Source of the DNA: Weissella thailandensis | GTDB taxonomy: Bacteria; Bacillota; Bacilli; Lactobacillales; Lactobacillaceae | DNA: 64,000 nt | NCBI RefSeq assembly: GCF_005405465.1 | Contig: NZ_BJEC01000008.1 | Location: 25,023 to 89,022 of the forward strand | Direction of reading: 5' to 3' | Part shown: one piece after another, positions 42,459 through 50,219 of the stretch | How the letters are laid out: each line of letters begins with the position of its first letter | Position numbering within the stretch: the first letter of the stretch is position 1 | Notes under the pieces: model-generated | What the model was told of the DNA's origin: nothing | What the model saw: only the letters and a program-made list of their open reading frames with translations | Database searches by the model: none | Made by a program: the position numbers and the translations under genes

Positions 42459-43181
42459 TTATTGTGCAGTATAACCGCCATCTGCATTGATCAATGCACC
42501 AGTAACGATTGAAGCCTCATCACTGGCTAAGAAAGCAACGACATTCGCAATCTCATCTGGTTCAGCTAAACGGCCGATTGGCATTTTACCTACCATCGAA
42601 TCAGTTGTTTCCTTAGGTAAGGTTTTCAGTAACGGTGTATTAACATAGCCTGGTGCCACTGCATTAAAGCGGATCCCCTGTGCGGCATAAGTAACAGCCT
42701 GTGACTTGGTGTAGTTCGCAACCCCAGCCTTAGCTGCTGAATAGGCTTGTGACTTTGCCCCACCGACAACACCTAAAATAGAGCTCATATTGATGACACT
42801 GCCACCACTAGTTTGTTTCTCCATTTGTTGCACAATGTATTTGTTTGATAAAACAACACCAGTCAAATCAATGTTAATGACCTTTTGCCAATTATCTTCA
42901 TCTAACTCAGAAACAGGTGCTTTTTTCTCGGCAACACCAGCATTAGCAACTAGAATATCAATATGCTGATATTTAGCAACAACCTTTTCAACTAGTGACT
43001 TTAAAGAAGCACTATCCGTCACATCTGTCTGAACAAAATCAATTGCTGAATCTTCTGGTGCATTAATATCAGCCGAAACTGCTACAGCACCTTCTTGAAC
43101 AAATTTTTGTGCAATTGCCAAACCGATTCCTGATGAACCACCAGTAATAACTGCAACTTTATCCTGTACGCCATTTGCCAT
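42459..43181 (-). CDS. SDR oxidoreductase (3-oxoacyl-ACP reductase/diacetyl reductase-like)
   Basis: A 240-residue classical SDR with AVITGGSSGIGLAIA, ANAG, catalytic Ser in NMSSILG and YSAAK. The C-terminus LASDEASIVTGALINADGG is of the FabG or acetoin/diacetyl reductase type. The start at 43181 has GGGGGA seven bases upstream; the frame to 43220 is rejected. It stands alone next to the IS remnants. The substrate is open. Confidence 0.87.
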   Translation of the reverse strand: MANGVQDKVAVITGGSSGIGLAIAQKFVQEGAVAVSADINAPEDSAIDFVQTDVTDSASLKSLVEKVVAKYQHIDILVANAGVAEKKAPVSELDEDNWQKVINIDLTGVVLSNKYIVQQMEKQTSGGSVINMSSILGVVGGAKSQAYSAAKAGVANYTKSQAVTYAAQGIRFNAVAPGYVNTPLLKTLPKETTDSMVGKMPIGRLAEPDEIANVVAFLASDEASIVTGALINADGGYTAQ

Positions 43182-43325
43182 ATTATTTTCCCCCAAGTAT
43201 ATCTTATTTTTGTATCTCAATGTAAATCAAATTATTACAACAAATTGACTTACCATAATGCACAAAAAGCTCTCCCCTTATTATTAATCTAACATTATTT
43301 ATATAAAAATTCATAATTCAAGTTT

Positions 43326-43697
43326 TTACTTTTTATATGCCTTCTCGAATGAATACATCAACAAAAGCATCAAAAGAGCCATTAAAATAGCCACGCCACC
43401 TGTCACAATAAAAGAGGTGTAATTGACATAGCTACCATCAACAAGCGTTTGAATACTAAAATAAGCAAAATTGATTATGAACGCAGCCCCAAAACGAACA
43501 TATACACGGTGAGTGAGCCTAGCAATTAGCAACGAAAACAAAATAATACCAATACCATAAAGTATTGATCCAATTTCATCAAACATTGGACGATGTTGAA
43601 TAATGTTAACCAAGGTTTGCAGTACAATTACCCCAATCGATATGCCGAACGAATAATAAAAAGGATGTTGTTTAAAAAATTCATCTAACTTTTTCAA
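43326..43697 (-). CDS. DUF3021-like four-helix membrane protein
   Basis: A 123-residue protein with four hydrophobic segments (residues about 13-32, 42-60, 70-86, 95-116) and a short basic tail. The start is TTG at 43697, chosen because GGAGG lies seven bases upstream; the ORF to 43733 has no site. The architecture resembles DUF3021 proteins, which often accompany LytTR regulators, but no LytTR gene is adjacent. The family assignment is tentative. Confidence 0.55.
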   Translation of the reverse strand: MKKLDEFFKQHPFYYSFGISIGVIVLQTLVNIIQHRPMFDEIGSILYGIGIILFSLLIARLTHRVYVRFGAAFIINFAYFSIQTLVDGSYVNYTSFIVTGGVAILMALLMLLLMYSFEKAYKK

Positions 43698-43745
43698 TAT
43701 AATTCCTCCATCCCCGTAGTATAACATACTCATTAATGCTTACTT

Positions 43746-44012
43746 TTAGAATTGAAAAGCATTAAAAATTGACCATATCCATTGTTTACGTTGTAGCTTT
43801 GTTAGAAGGCGCCTGCCATCTTGTGATAATTGTTTCTGATAAGATAGTTGCCGCAAAGTGTTGATAATAACAAGTATTTCCTTCTCTTGAGAAGTTTTTT
43901 GTGCATTTGATTGCGTAATCACTTCATTCACCAAATGGGTTTCGTCATCCGTCATATTTGGATGTTTGGCCGTATATTCCAACAAATATTTCCTGAGATC
44001 CTGCCTAAACAT
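43746..44012 (-). CDS. Small helical protein, possible bacteriocin immunity-like
   Basis: An 88-residue hydrophilic protein rich in helices (FRQDLRKYLLEYTAKHPNM, DETHLVNEVITQ, LVIINTLRQLSYQKQ), ending with WIWSIFNAFQF. Its size and helical nature recall class IIa bacteriocin immunity proteins, but I see no bacteriocin gene or clear signature. AGGGGG precedes the ATG. It lies 48 bases upstream of the DUF3021-like gene on the same strand. Function not assigned. Confidence 0.45.
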   Translation of the reverse strand: MFRQDLRKYLLEYTAKHPNMTDDETHLVNEVITQSNAQKTSQEKEILVIINTLRQLSYQKQLSQDGRRLLTKLQRKQWIWSIFNAFQF

Positions 44013-44093
44013 ATAACCCCCTTAATTTTTTACTACTTATGATGTTGATTGTATCGTAAATCCTACTTTTTAACTGGATTTGAATATAAAAAG

Positions 44094-44136
44094 AGCCCCG
44101 AACCTACCTTTTTAACCGGTAAACTCGCAGCTCTCT
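44094..44136 (-). terminator. Probable terminator of the FusB-like gene
   Basis: On the minus strand GAGCTGCGAGTTTACC and GGTAGGTTCGGGGCTC pair imperfectly and are followed by TTTTTATA. It lies 17 bases after the stop of the FusB-like gene. Confidence 0.5.
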
Positions 44137-44152
44137 ACTAAAGTATTAACTG

Positions 44153-44797
44153 TTACTGTTTTTTAATTGTCGTCACAAATTTATCAAAGAAATCCCGTTC
44201 ATGTAAATTACGATTACACTGTAAACTATCTACACAAATATAATTCCCCTTCTTCGTATATCGGCCGTCTCCCCGACGTTTATTTAACGCCAAGAACATC
44301 GACACATTTTCTTCATGATGACAAATAGCGCAATATCCTTTAACAACTGGACTTGAAACATCGCCCACAAGTCCCAGTAGCTGTTCATCCTCATAATACA
44401 AGATATACTTACGTTGTGTTGCAATATCATTCCAAGCAAAGAATGTATAATCGCGCCAATCAACCACCGTCAAATCAGGCAATGTTAATTTTTTCGTTTT
44501 GCGAAAGACCTGTGCGATTTGCTTTTTATTAGGTTCAACAAATGGTATAACAAATGGCTTCAATTCTCGAACCATCTTTTCAGTTGCCCGGTGACGCAAG
44601 TGACGGTCCATAATATTTGTCAATAATTGATCAATTTCTGGATGATTTCCCGGTACTGTTTCATGAATTTCCTCTGCTGCTAATTCTTGTAAGGCTGCAA
44701 CAGTACTTAAATCATTCACCGCTTGATATTGATGAACTAAGTTATACACAATTTCATTGATTTTCATGTATTGATAGGGCTGCATAGTTAATGTCAT
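44153..44797 (-). CDS. FusB/FBP-family EF-G-binding protein
   Basis: A 214-residue protein of the FusB/FusC (elongation factor G-binding) family. The N-terminal half is helical; the C-terminal domain holds a four-cysteine zinc finger, GYCAICHHEE and YICVDSLQCNRNLH, preceded by FFAWND and YILYYEDEQLLGLVGD as in the family. FusB rescues EF-G-ribosome complexes stalled by fusidic acid; distant members may act in normal translation. Ribosome site AAAGGA is seven bases upstream. A leader peptide and hairpins that can hide this site lie just before it. Confidence 0.87.
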   Translation of the reverse strand: MTLTMQPYQYMKINEIVYNLVHQYQAVNDLSTVAALQELAAEEIHETVPGNHPEIDQLLTNIMDRHLRHRATEKMVRELKPFVIPFVEPNKKQIAQVFRKTKKLTLPDLTVVDWRDYTFFAWNDIATQRKYILYYEDEQLLGLVGDVSSPVVKGYCAICHHEENVSMFLALNKRRGDGRYTKKGNYICVDSLQCNRNLHERDFFDKFVTTIKKQ

Positions 44798-44858
44798 TTT
44801 TATTTCCTTTCGTTTCTTCCGATCGGAATCATTAGAAAGAAAGTTTCTAGTGATTCAG
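44798..44858 (-). promoter_or_regulatory. Predicted translational attenuator of the FusB-like gene
   Basis: The mRNA has four pairing segments. Segment 1 (44878-44886) pairs perfectly with segment 2 (44845-44853, nine bp). Segment 3 (44835-44843, CUUUCUUUC) pairs with segment 4 (44807-44816, GAAACGAAAG), covering the ribosome site at 44805-44810. Alternatively, segment 2 (44844-44856) pairs with segment 3 (44826-44838) in a stem with one mismatch, which frees the site. A ribosome stalled on the leader peptide would cover segment 1 and favour the open form. Confidence 0.7.
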
Positions 44859-44903
44859 TCAACAAATGTTAACCGCGTCACTAGAAGATACTAAACGTAT
44901 CAT
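44859..44903 (-). CDS. 14-residue leader peptide of the FusB-like gene
   Basis: ATG at 44903 follows AGGAGGTGATAAG, one of the best ribosome sites in the window. It encodes MIRLVSSSDAVNIC and stops 61 bases before the FusB-like start. Codons 6-9 form segment 1 of the attenuator. The site itself sits next to a CTAGGG / CCCTAG inverted repeat. The layout is like leader peptides of erm and cat genes, where drug-stalled ribosomes switch on translation. Confidence 0.7.
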   Translation of the reverse strand: MIRLVSSSDAVNIC

Positions 44904-44957
44904 CTTATCACCTCCTAGGGTCGTCTTAGTCTATCAAACTCCCTAGAGAAAAGCAAT

Positions 44958-46511
44958 TTAGAATATAACCGTTAAATTCGTCGGTTGTGCAATATGAATT
45001 TCAGGATGATCCATAATATACTCGGCAATCAAATCTGGTGTTTCACGTTGCACCTCACGCACAATTTTATCTGGTGAAAACATCGGGAAATTTCCAGCAC
45101 CACCAGCACGATAATTATTCATCGCCACTTCATAAGTTGCGGTCATATCCAGGGGTTGACCATCTTTTTCAACTTTAATGACACGTTGACCCATTGGTTG
45201 ATGGATATCAAAGGTATAATCAATCCCACTCCAAACATCATAATTATAATGCTGTACCTTAGGGTTAGTGAACAATGGATTAATCATCAAATCCCCATCC
45301 GCTGATAGTTGGAAATAGCGCGCATTTACTTCTAAAGCATCTTTAATATCTTGCCCCGTTAATTTTTCTACTACTAAGGTATTAGGAAAAATATAATTGG
45401 TCATAATATCACGTTGTGTCACTGCATTACCTAATCCACGTACCTCATCATTAAATAAGGCCGTATTCGCAATCGTCGTATTAGTTGCTGACATTTGCAC
45501 ACGATTAACTAACTCAATAAACGGATGATTATGTGAACGCGCCTTAAAATGATTTGTCACCTGCATATTATCACCAACCTGACCGACCGGCGTATCCAAC
45601 CATTGGTTTACCTTCTCTTGTAGTGGATCAATCATTGCAACAATATCACCACGTTCAGGTTCGTCGCCTGTTGCTAATAATTCTGCTGTGGCCGCCGTAC
45701 GATGTTTCCTCTCATCCAGCGTTAGTGTCATCAACCCTACATGGTCGCCACGATAGCCTGGCTGAGTTGTTGGTACTCCGTGAACCACCTCAGCAATTTC
45801 GCGATGTTGATGACCTGTTACAAGTGCATCAACTCCTGCTAACTGTAATAATTGATAGCCCTGATTTTCCGAGGTAATGCGCTCTAATGGCTTACCAGTC
45901 TTTAAGTCTTCGGCAAAGCCACCATGATATGCCAATACTAATACATCAACCTGTGAACGTATTTTAGAAATATACCTCTGGGCAACAGTGACTGGATCAG
46001 CAAAAGTCAGCCCTTGAATATGTGCAGGCTGTTCCCAGTGTGGAATGTATTGTGTTGTTAGACCAATAACACCAATTTTGACGCCTTGCCGTTCAAAAAT
46101 CTTATATGGCTGACCCACGAATGGCTGTTGGGTCGTTTCATCCAAAATATTAGCATTCAATAAATTTGGGGTCTGAGCAAACACTTTTTCAATATAAGCG
46201 CGTCCAAAATTAAACTCATGGTTACCGAGAATGCGGACATCATATGAAATAGCATCCGCCAATTCCTGATAAATATCTGTCTGGTCAGTCGCAACTTTTT
46301 CAATATAGTTAGCTAATGGTGAGCCTTGAATAAAATCGCCATTTTCAATGGTTAAGGAAATATCGCCAGCTAACTTTGCTTGTTGCTGATAGTCTGCAAT
46401 GACGGATGCTGCCCGTGATAATCCTAAGCTGTCATTTAATAATGGCCGCCGAAAATCATCGGCTCGTATATGCCCATGAATATCTGACGTTGACAATATT
46501 GATAATTGCAT
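44958..46511 (-). CDS. 5'-nucleotidase / 2',3'-cyclic phosphodiesterase-like metallophosphatase
   Basis: A 517-residue protein with an N-terminal metallophosphatase domain (STSDIHGHI, NGDFIQGSP, ILGNHEFNFGR, ALVTGHQHREI) and a C-terminal 5'-nucleotidase domain (NTALFNDEVRGLG, NYIFPNTLVVEKLTG, NNYRAGGAGNFPMF). No signal peptide is visible, so it is likely cytoplasmic, unlike many relatives. The start at 46511 follows AAGGAG. It is downstream of the phn import operon behind a terminator-like hairpin, which suggests it handles a phosphorylated import product or a related nucleotide. Confidence 0.88.
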   Translation of the reverse strand: MQLSILSTSDIHGHIRADDFRRPLLNDSLGLSRAASVIADYQQQAKLAGDISLTIENGDFIQGSPLANYIEKVATDQTDIYQELADAISYDVRILGNHEFNFGRAYIEKVFAQTPNLLNANILDETTQQPFVGQPYKIFERQGVKIGVIGLTTQYIPHWEQPAHIQGLTFADPVTVAQRYISKIRSQVDVLVLAYHGGFAEDLKTGKPLERITSENQGYQLLQLAGVDALVTGHQHREIAEVVHGVPTTQPGYRGDHVGLMTLTLDERKHRTAATAELLATGDEPERGDIVAMIDPLQEKVNQWLDTPVGQVGDNMQVTNHFKARSHNHPFIELVNRVQMSATNTTIANTALFNDEVRGLGNAVTQRDIMTNYIFPNTLVVEKLTGQDIKDALEVNARYFQLSADGDLMINPLFTNPKVQHYNYDVWSGIDYTFDIHQPMGQRVIKVEKDGQPLDMTATYEVAMNNYRAGGAGNFPMFSPDKIVREVQRETPDLIAEYIMDHPEIHIAQPTNLTVIF

Positions 46512-46529
46512 ATTTTTCTCCTTTTTATT

Positions 46530-46562
46530 AAAAAAAGCTGGTACCACAACGTGTGCCAGCTT
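46530..46562 (-). terminator. Terminator after phnE2
   Basis: On the minus strand GAAGCTGGCACAC / GTGGTACCAGCTT is followed by a T run. The hairpin is directly before the ribosome site of the nucleotidase gene, so some read-through is likely. Confidence 0.75.
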
Positions 46563-46588
46563 CCATCATTCGTATAGTGATATGTTCA

Positions 46589-47383
46589 TTAAACTAAACG
46601 CTTACGTAATTGCCCAGATAAGAAATCAATAACGGTAACCATCACGATAATTCCCAAAAGGATAATACCAACCTTTGGCCACTGACGGGTTTGCAAAGCG
46701 AAAATCAATGGCGCACCAATACCACCAGCACCAACAATTCCTAGAATAGCTGCAGAACGCACCGCAATCTCAAAACGGTAAAGCGTGTAATTCATAAATT
46801 CTGGCATAACTGCTGGAATCGTTGCTAAAGTTAAGCCATCTAATGCTGAACCCCCCGCAGCCACAATAGCTTCATTAGGACCTCGATCAATATTTTCAAT
46901 GGCTTCCGAGAATAGCTTTCCTAACATCCCGATTGAATGAATTGATACGGCTAAGACACCCGCATAAGCACCAGGTCCGACAGCTTTGATAAACATAATT
47001 GCCAAAACAATTTCTGGAAAGACACGGATAATTGTTAAAATCAGCTTACCAATTGTTGAGCGTGGCGTAAAGAGCCCCTTCTTTGTACGAGCAGCTAAAA
47101 ACGCAAATGGCAACGTTAATATAGCCGAAATAAAGGTTCCCAAGAAAGCGATTGCTAACGTTTCAACCAACGCACTGATCAAATCTTCACCATCACCAGA
47201 ATACACATATGACCAATCTGGATGGAAAAGTCCGTGAATAATGGATTTAGTTACCTGCATCGCTTGGGGTTTAACTGTTGATAGTGGAATGCCTAAAAAA
47301 GCCCAGACAAATAGTAGTACCACTAAGATTGCTATCATCCATGGACCATATTTTTGCCACGGATTTCGTTGAATTCTTTGCAT
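46589..47383 (-). CDS. phnE: Phosphonate-type ABC transporter permease 2
   Basis: A 264-residue permease with about six helices. The EAA-type loop region is EAIENIDRGPNEAIVAAGGSALDGLTLATIPAVMPEF, and the family block ILGIVGAGGIGAPLIFAL is present. Its start overlaps the stop of the first phnE by one base. It should pair with the other PhnE as heterodimer, energised by PhnC, for import of phosphonate, phosphite or related anions. Confidence 0.92.
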   Translation of the reverse strand: MQRIQRNPWQKYGPWMIAILVVLLFVWAFLGIPLSTVKPQAMQVTKSIIHGLFHPDWSYVYSGDGEDLISALVETLAIAFLGTFISAILTLPFAFLAARTKKGLFTPRSTIGKLILTIIRVFPEIVLAIMFIKAVGPGAYAGVLAVSIHSIGMLGKLFSEAIENIDRGPNEAIVAAGGSALDGLTLATIPAVMPEFMNYTLYRFEIAVRSAAILGIVGAGGIGAPLIFALQTRQWPKVGIILLGIIVMVTVIDFLSGQLRKRLV

Positions 47384-48165
47384 TATGCCAACGCCTCCCG
47401 TAGTCGATTAGAAATACCGTCAACGATAATAACAACAACCAAAATAGCTAAAATCACTACGGCTGTCCGATCGTAACGGAATAGTGACAATGTTTGATCC
47501 AAATACAAACCAACACCACCAGCTCCTAGATAACCTAGAACTGTTGAAGCACGCACATTGATTTCCAATGTATAAAGGAAATAACTTAAGAATTGATTCA
47601 TAACTTGCGGAATAACCGCAAAAACAATTTTTTGGACACCATTGGCACCAACTGACGTTAAGGCTTCAATGGGACCATCATCAATTGTTTCAATAGCTTC
47701 ATAAAACAACTTAGAAATCATACCAAAACTAAAGATAGTCAATGCACCGACTCCAGCCATTGGTCCGATACCAACAATGGCAACAAATACAGCCGCTAAC
47801 AATAGGTCGGGTAGTGCACGTACTAAATTTAAAAAGAAACGAATAATCCCGCGTAAATACGTATTTTTCACAATATTTCGTGCGGCTAACAAACTAAATG
47901 GTATAGCGATAATCGTTCCTAGCAAAGTCCCAACTAAAGCCATCTGAATCGTTTCAGCAATTGGTGTAATAATGGCTGAAACAAATGTCCAATCTGGATG
48001 AATCATCCGAATCAGTAAATCCCAAAATTGATCCCAACTAAAGTTGGCAGTAGCACCAGTATTATAGCCTGATCCAATAAAAATTAAGACAAATAGGAGG
48101 ACAGATAAAATGCCCTTAACATGCCACTTTTCACTGAATTGGCGTTCAGGTAAAGTTGCGTTCAT
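47383..48165 (-). CDS. phnE: Phosphonate-type ABC transporter permease 1
   Basis: A 260-residue permease, paralogous to the next gene. It shows YEAIETIDDGPIEALTSVGANGVQKIVFAVIPQVM (EAA loop) and VLGYLGAGGVGLYLDQ, with about six helices. It starts three bases after the phnC stop, so the genes are coupled. Confidence 0.92.
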   Translation of the reverse strand: MNATLPERQFSEKWHVKGILSVLLFVLIFIGSGYNTGATANFSWDQFWDLLIRMIHPDWTFVSAIITPIAETIQMALVGTLLGTIIAIPFSLLAARNIVKNTYLRGIIRFFLNLVRALPDLLLAAVFVAIVGIGPMAGVGALTIFSFGMISKLFYEAIETIDDGPIEALTSVGANGVQKIVFAVIPQVMNQFLSYFLYTLEINVRASTVLGYLGAGGVGLYLDQTLSLFRYDRTAVVILAILVVVIIVDGISNRLREALA

Positions 48166-48168
48166 ATC

Positions 48169-48948
48169 CTACTCCTCATCCCCTGTTTCAGCGTAGATAC
48201 CATCAAAGTCATCCGCACTTACTGCATCAATTGGCTTGTCATACACTAATTTACCATCACGCAACCCAACAATCCGTGTTGCATATGCCATCGCTAACTC
48301 CACACTATGTAAATTGACAACAACCGTCATGCCCATATCATTCAAATGCTGCAAGTCATCCATCACCATCTTAGTGGTCTTGGGATCCAATGACGCGATT
48401 GGCTCGTCAGCTAACACAACATTAGGTGACTGCATCATCGAGCGGGCGATTGCCACACGTTGTTGTTGCCCACCTGATAATTCATCAGCTCGTGTGTAAT
48501 ATTTATCCAACATGTTCACACGTTCCAAATTAGCAGCCGCTTTCTCTTTATCTTCCTTAGAAAATAAGCCAAACGTACTTCTAAACGTCGAGTAATAGCC
48601 CACTCGACCAGCTAAAACATTGCGAGCAACCGTTGCTCTTTTTACCAGATTAAAATTTTGGAATATCATGGCAATATTACGACGTTGTTGGCGTAATTCT
48701 TTTCCCTTAGACTTGGTAATATCAACATCATCAAGTAAAATTTCACCTTCACTAACATCGTGTAGTCGATTAATTGTCCTCAGCAATGTACTTTTACCAG
48801 CCCCAGATAAACCAACTATGACAACAAATTCACCTGATTTTATATCCAAATTGATATGATCTAATCCAACTGTTCCATTAGGATAAATCTTTGATACATC
48901 ATTAATTTTGATGGTGCCTACACCACTACTCATACCTTTGCCATCCAA
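48169..48948 (-). CDS. phnC: Phosphonate-type ABC transporter ATPase
   Basis: A 259-residue ATPase. Walker [14 protein letters not shown]-loop IFQNFNL, signature LSGGQQQR, Walker [13 protein letters not shown] and the H-loop histidine in VNLHSVELA are all intact. The segment [15 protein letters not shown] is typical of PhnC. It is the second gene of the operon, with an intercistronic hairpin before it. Confidence 0.93.
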   Translation of the reverse strand: MDGKGMSSGVGTIKINDVSKIYPNGTVGLDHINLDIKSGEFVVIVGLSGAGKSTLLRTINRLHDVSEGEILLDDVDITKSKGKELRQQRRNIAMIFQNFNLVKRATVARNVLAGRVGYYSTFRSTFGLFSKEDKEKAAANLERVNMLDKYYTRADELSGGQQQRVAIARSMMQSPNVVLADEPIASLDPKTTKMVMDDLQHLNDMGMTVVVNLHSVELAMAYATRIVGLRDGKLVYDKPIDAVSADDFDGIYAETGDEE

Positions 48949-48989
48949 TCTTATATAGCCTCACAACAATATATTTTAAAATATGTATA

Positions 48990-49028
48990 AAACAAGGCTC
49001 GCCATAGCATCATTGTATGACAAGCCTC
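48990..49028 (-). terminator. Intercistronic hairpin between phnD and phnC
   Basis: On the minus strand GAGGCTTGTCATA and TATGGCGAGCCTTG form a stem followed by a weak T-rich tail (TTGTTTTATA). It may attenuate transcription so that the binding protein is made in excess. Confidence 0.6.
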
Positions 49029-49054
49029 ACTTTCAGAAATGCTGTTGTATACGA

Positions 49055-49987
49055 TTACTTAATATCTTCAACCTTGTTTTGGTACTTACGAACCGTATCA
49101 AAGTTTGAGTCTTTTGATTTTGTAACACCTGCCCAGCTATAGACATCTTTCATGACCTTCTTACCCTTATCAGTCTTTGAAACTTTAATCATAGCCTTCT
49201 GGATAGTCTTTGAGTCAGCCTTTGAAACACCTTTACGTAAAGTAATTGTGTCATTTGGAATCTTGGTTGTGTACTTTAACACACGGGTATCTTTAAAGAC
49301 ATCTGGATTATCTTCCTTAACTAAGTTACGCGCATCATCGAAAACAAATGCGGCATCAGTATCACCATTAACAACTGAAATCACACCTTGATCATGCCCT
49401 TTAACAGTTACCAAATCCGAATTTTTGACAACATTCATGCCCTTCTTCTTCAAATCAACAACTGGGAAGATGTAGCCAGCATCAGAAGTGGGGTTTTGGA
49501 CGGCAATCTTCTTGCCCTTCAAGTCCTTAACATTCTTAATACCCGAGTCCTTCTTCACAACGACTAATGCACGATAATAATCAACGAGCTTATCTGTATC
49601 AGAACCATCATTTTTCTTATCGTTAATACCGTAACGTTGTGATTGCAAAATCACCTTAGCACCGTATTGCTTGTGGGCCTGTACATATGGATCTGGTGGT
49701 AAGAATCCCATATCGACCTTGCCTGAACCCATTGCTTCAACAACTGTATTGTAATCAGTTGAAATTGTTACGTGAACTGGAATACCTAATTCCTTCTTCA
49801 ACAACTTCTCCAATGGCTTTGCTTTGGCTTGAATTGTATCTGCTTGGGATGAAGGTACGAATTGTACATTCAATTCTTTCAAATCAACTTTCTTTGATGC
49901 CGCATCGACTGATAGTGCTGGAACAGCTGATACGACCGTCGTTGCTAACATAGCAACTGTGGCTCCTGCAACAAGTCTCTTAAACAT
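49055..49987 (-). CDS. phnD: Phosphonate-type substrate-binding protein, non-lipoprotein signal
   Basis: A 310-residue binding protein. KELNVQFVPSSQADTIQAKAKPLEKLLKK, MGFLPPDPYVQAH and QNPTSDAGYIFPVVDLKKKG are PhnD family blocks, including the ligand-site SDAG-type turn. The N-terminus has a signal peptide (MFKRLVAGATVAMLATTVVS, then cleavage near SVDAAS), but the first 35 residues hold no cysteine, so no lipobox. It may be secreted or held by charge. It heads the operon phnD-C-E-E. Confidence 0.9.
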   Translation of the reverse strand: MFKRLVAGATVAMLATTVVSAVPALSVDAASKKVDLKELNVQFVPSSQADTIQAKAKPLEKLLKKELGIPVHVTISTDYNTVVEAMGSGKVDMGFLPPDPYVQAHKQYGAKVILQSQRYGINDKKNDGSDTDKLVDYYRALVVVKKDSGIKNVKDLKGKKIAVQNPTSDAGYIFPVVDLKKKGMNVVKNSDLVTVKGHDQGVISVVNGDTDAAFVFDDARNLVKEDNPDVFKDTRVLKYTTKIPNDTITLRKGVSKADSKTIQKAMIKVSKTDKGKKVMKDVYSWAGVTKSKDSNFDTVRKYQNKVEDIK

Positions 49988-50053
49988 GCCCTATGTACTC
50001 CTTAAATGTTTGTCTTGTATACCTGTGCATACGATTTCTTAAAGGTCACTTAA

Positions 50054-50097
50054 ATAATAACAACGAACGATAAATACGTCAATAGTTTTAATCGTTC
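50054..50097 (-). promoter_or_regulatory. phnD promoter with flanking inverted repeat
   Basis: On the minus strand TTGACG (50077-50082) and TATTAT (50054-50059) are 17 bases apart. GAACGAT (50065-50071) and ATCGTTC (50091-50097) form an inverted repeat around the -35 box, a plausible operator. No PhoP-type direct repeat is evident. Confidence 0.65.
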
Positions 50098-50172
50098 ACT
50101 TAATTTTAAAAATAAAGAATTAAATTTCATTTCATTTATTTAATGTTCGATTTTTGTGCAATTTACATAAAA

Positions 50173-50205
50173 AAAGCAGTAAACGAATATTTCGTTTACT
50201 GCTTT
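50173..50205 (-). terminator. Terminator of the LCP gene
   Basis: A 15-bp perfect stem (AAAGCAGTAAACGAA / TTCGTTTACTGCTTT) with a T run on the minus strand lies 15 bases after the stop. Confidence 0.9.
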
Positions 50206-50219
50206 GAGTGATTTTAAAT

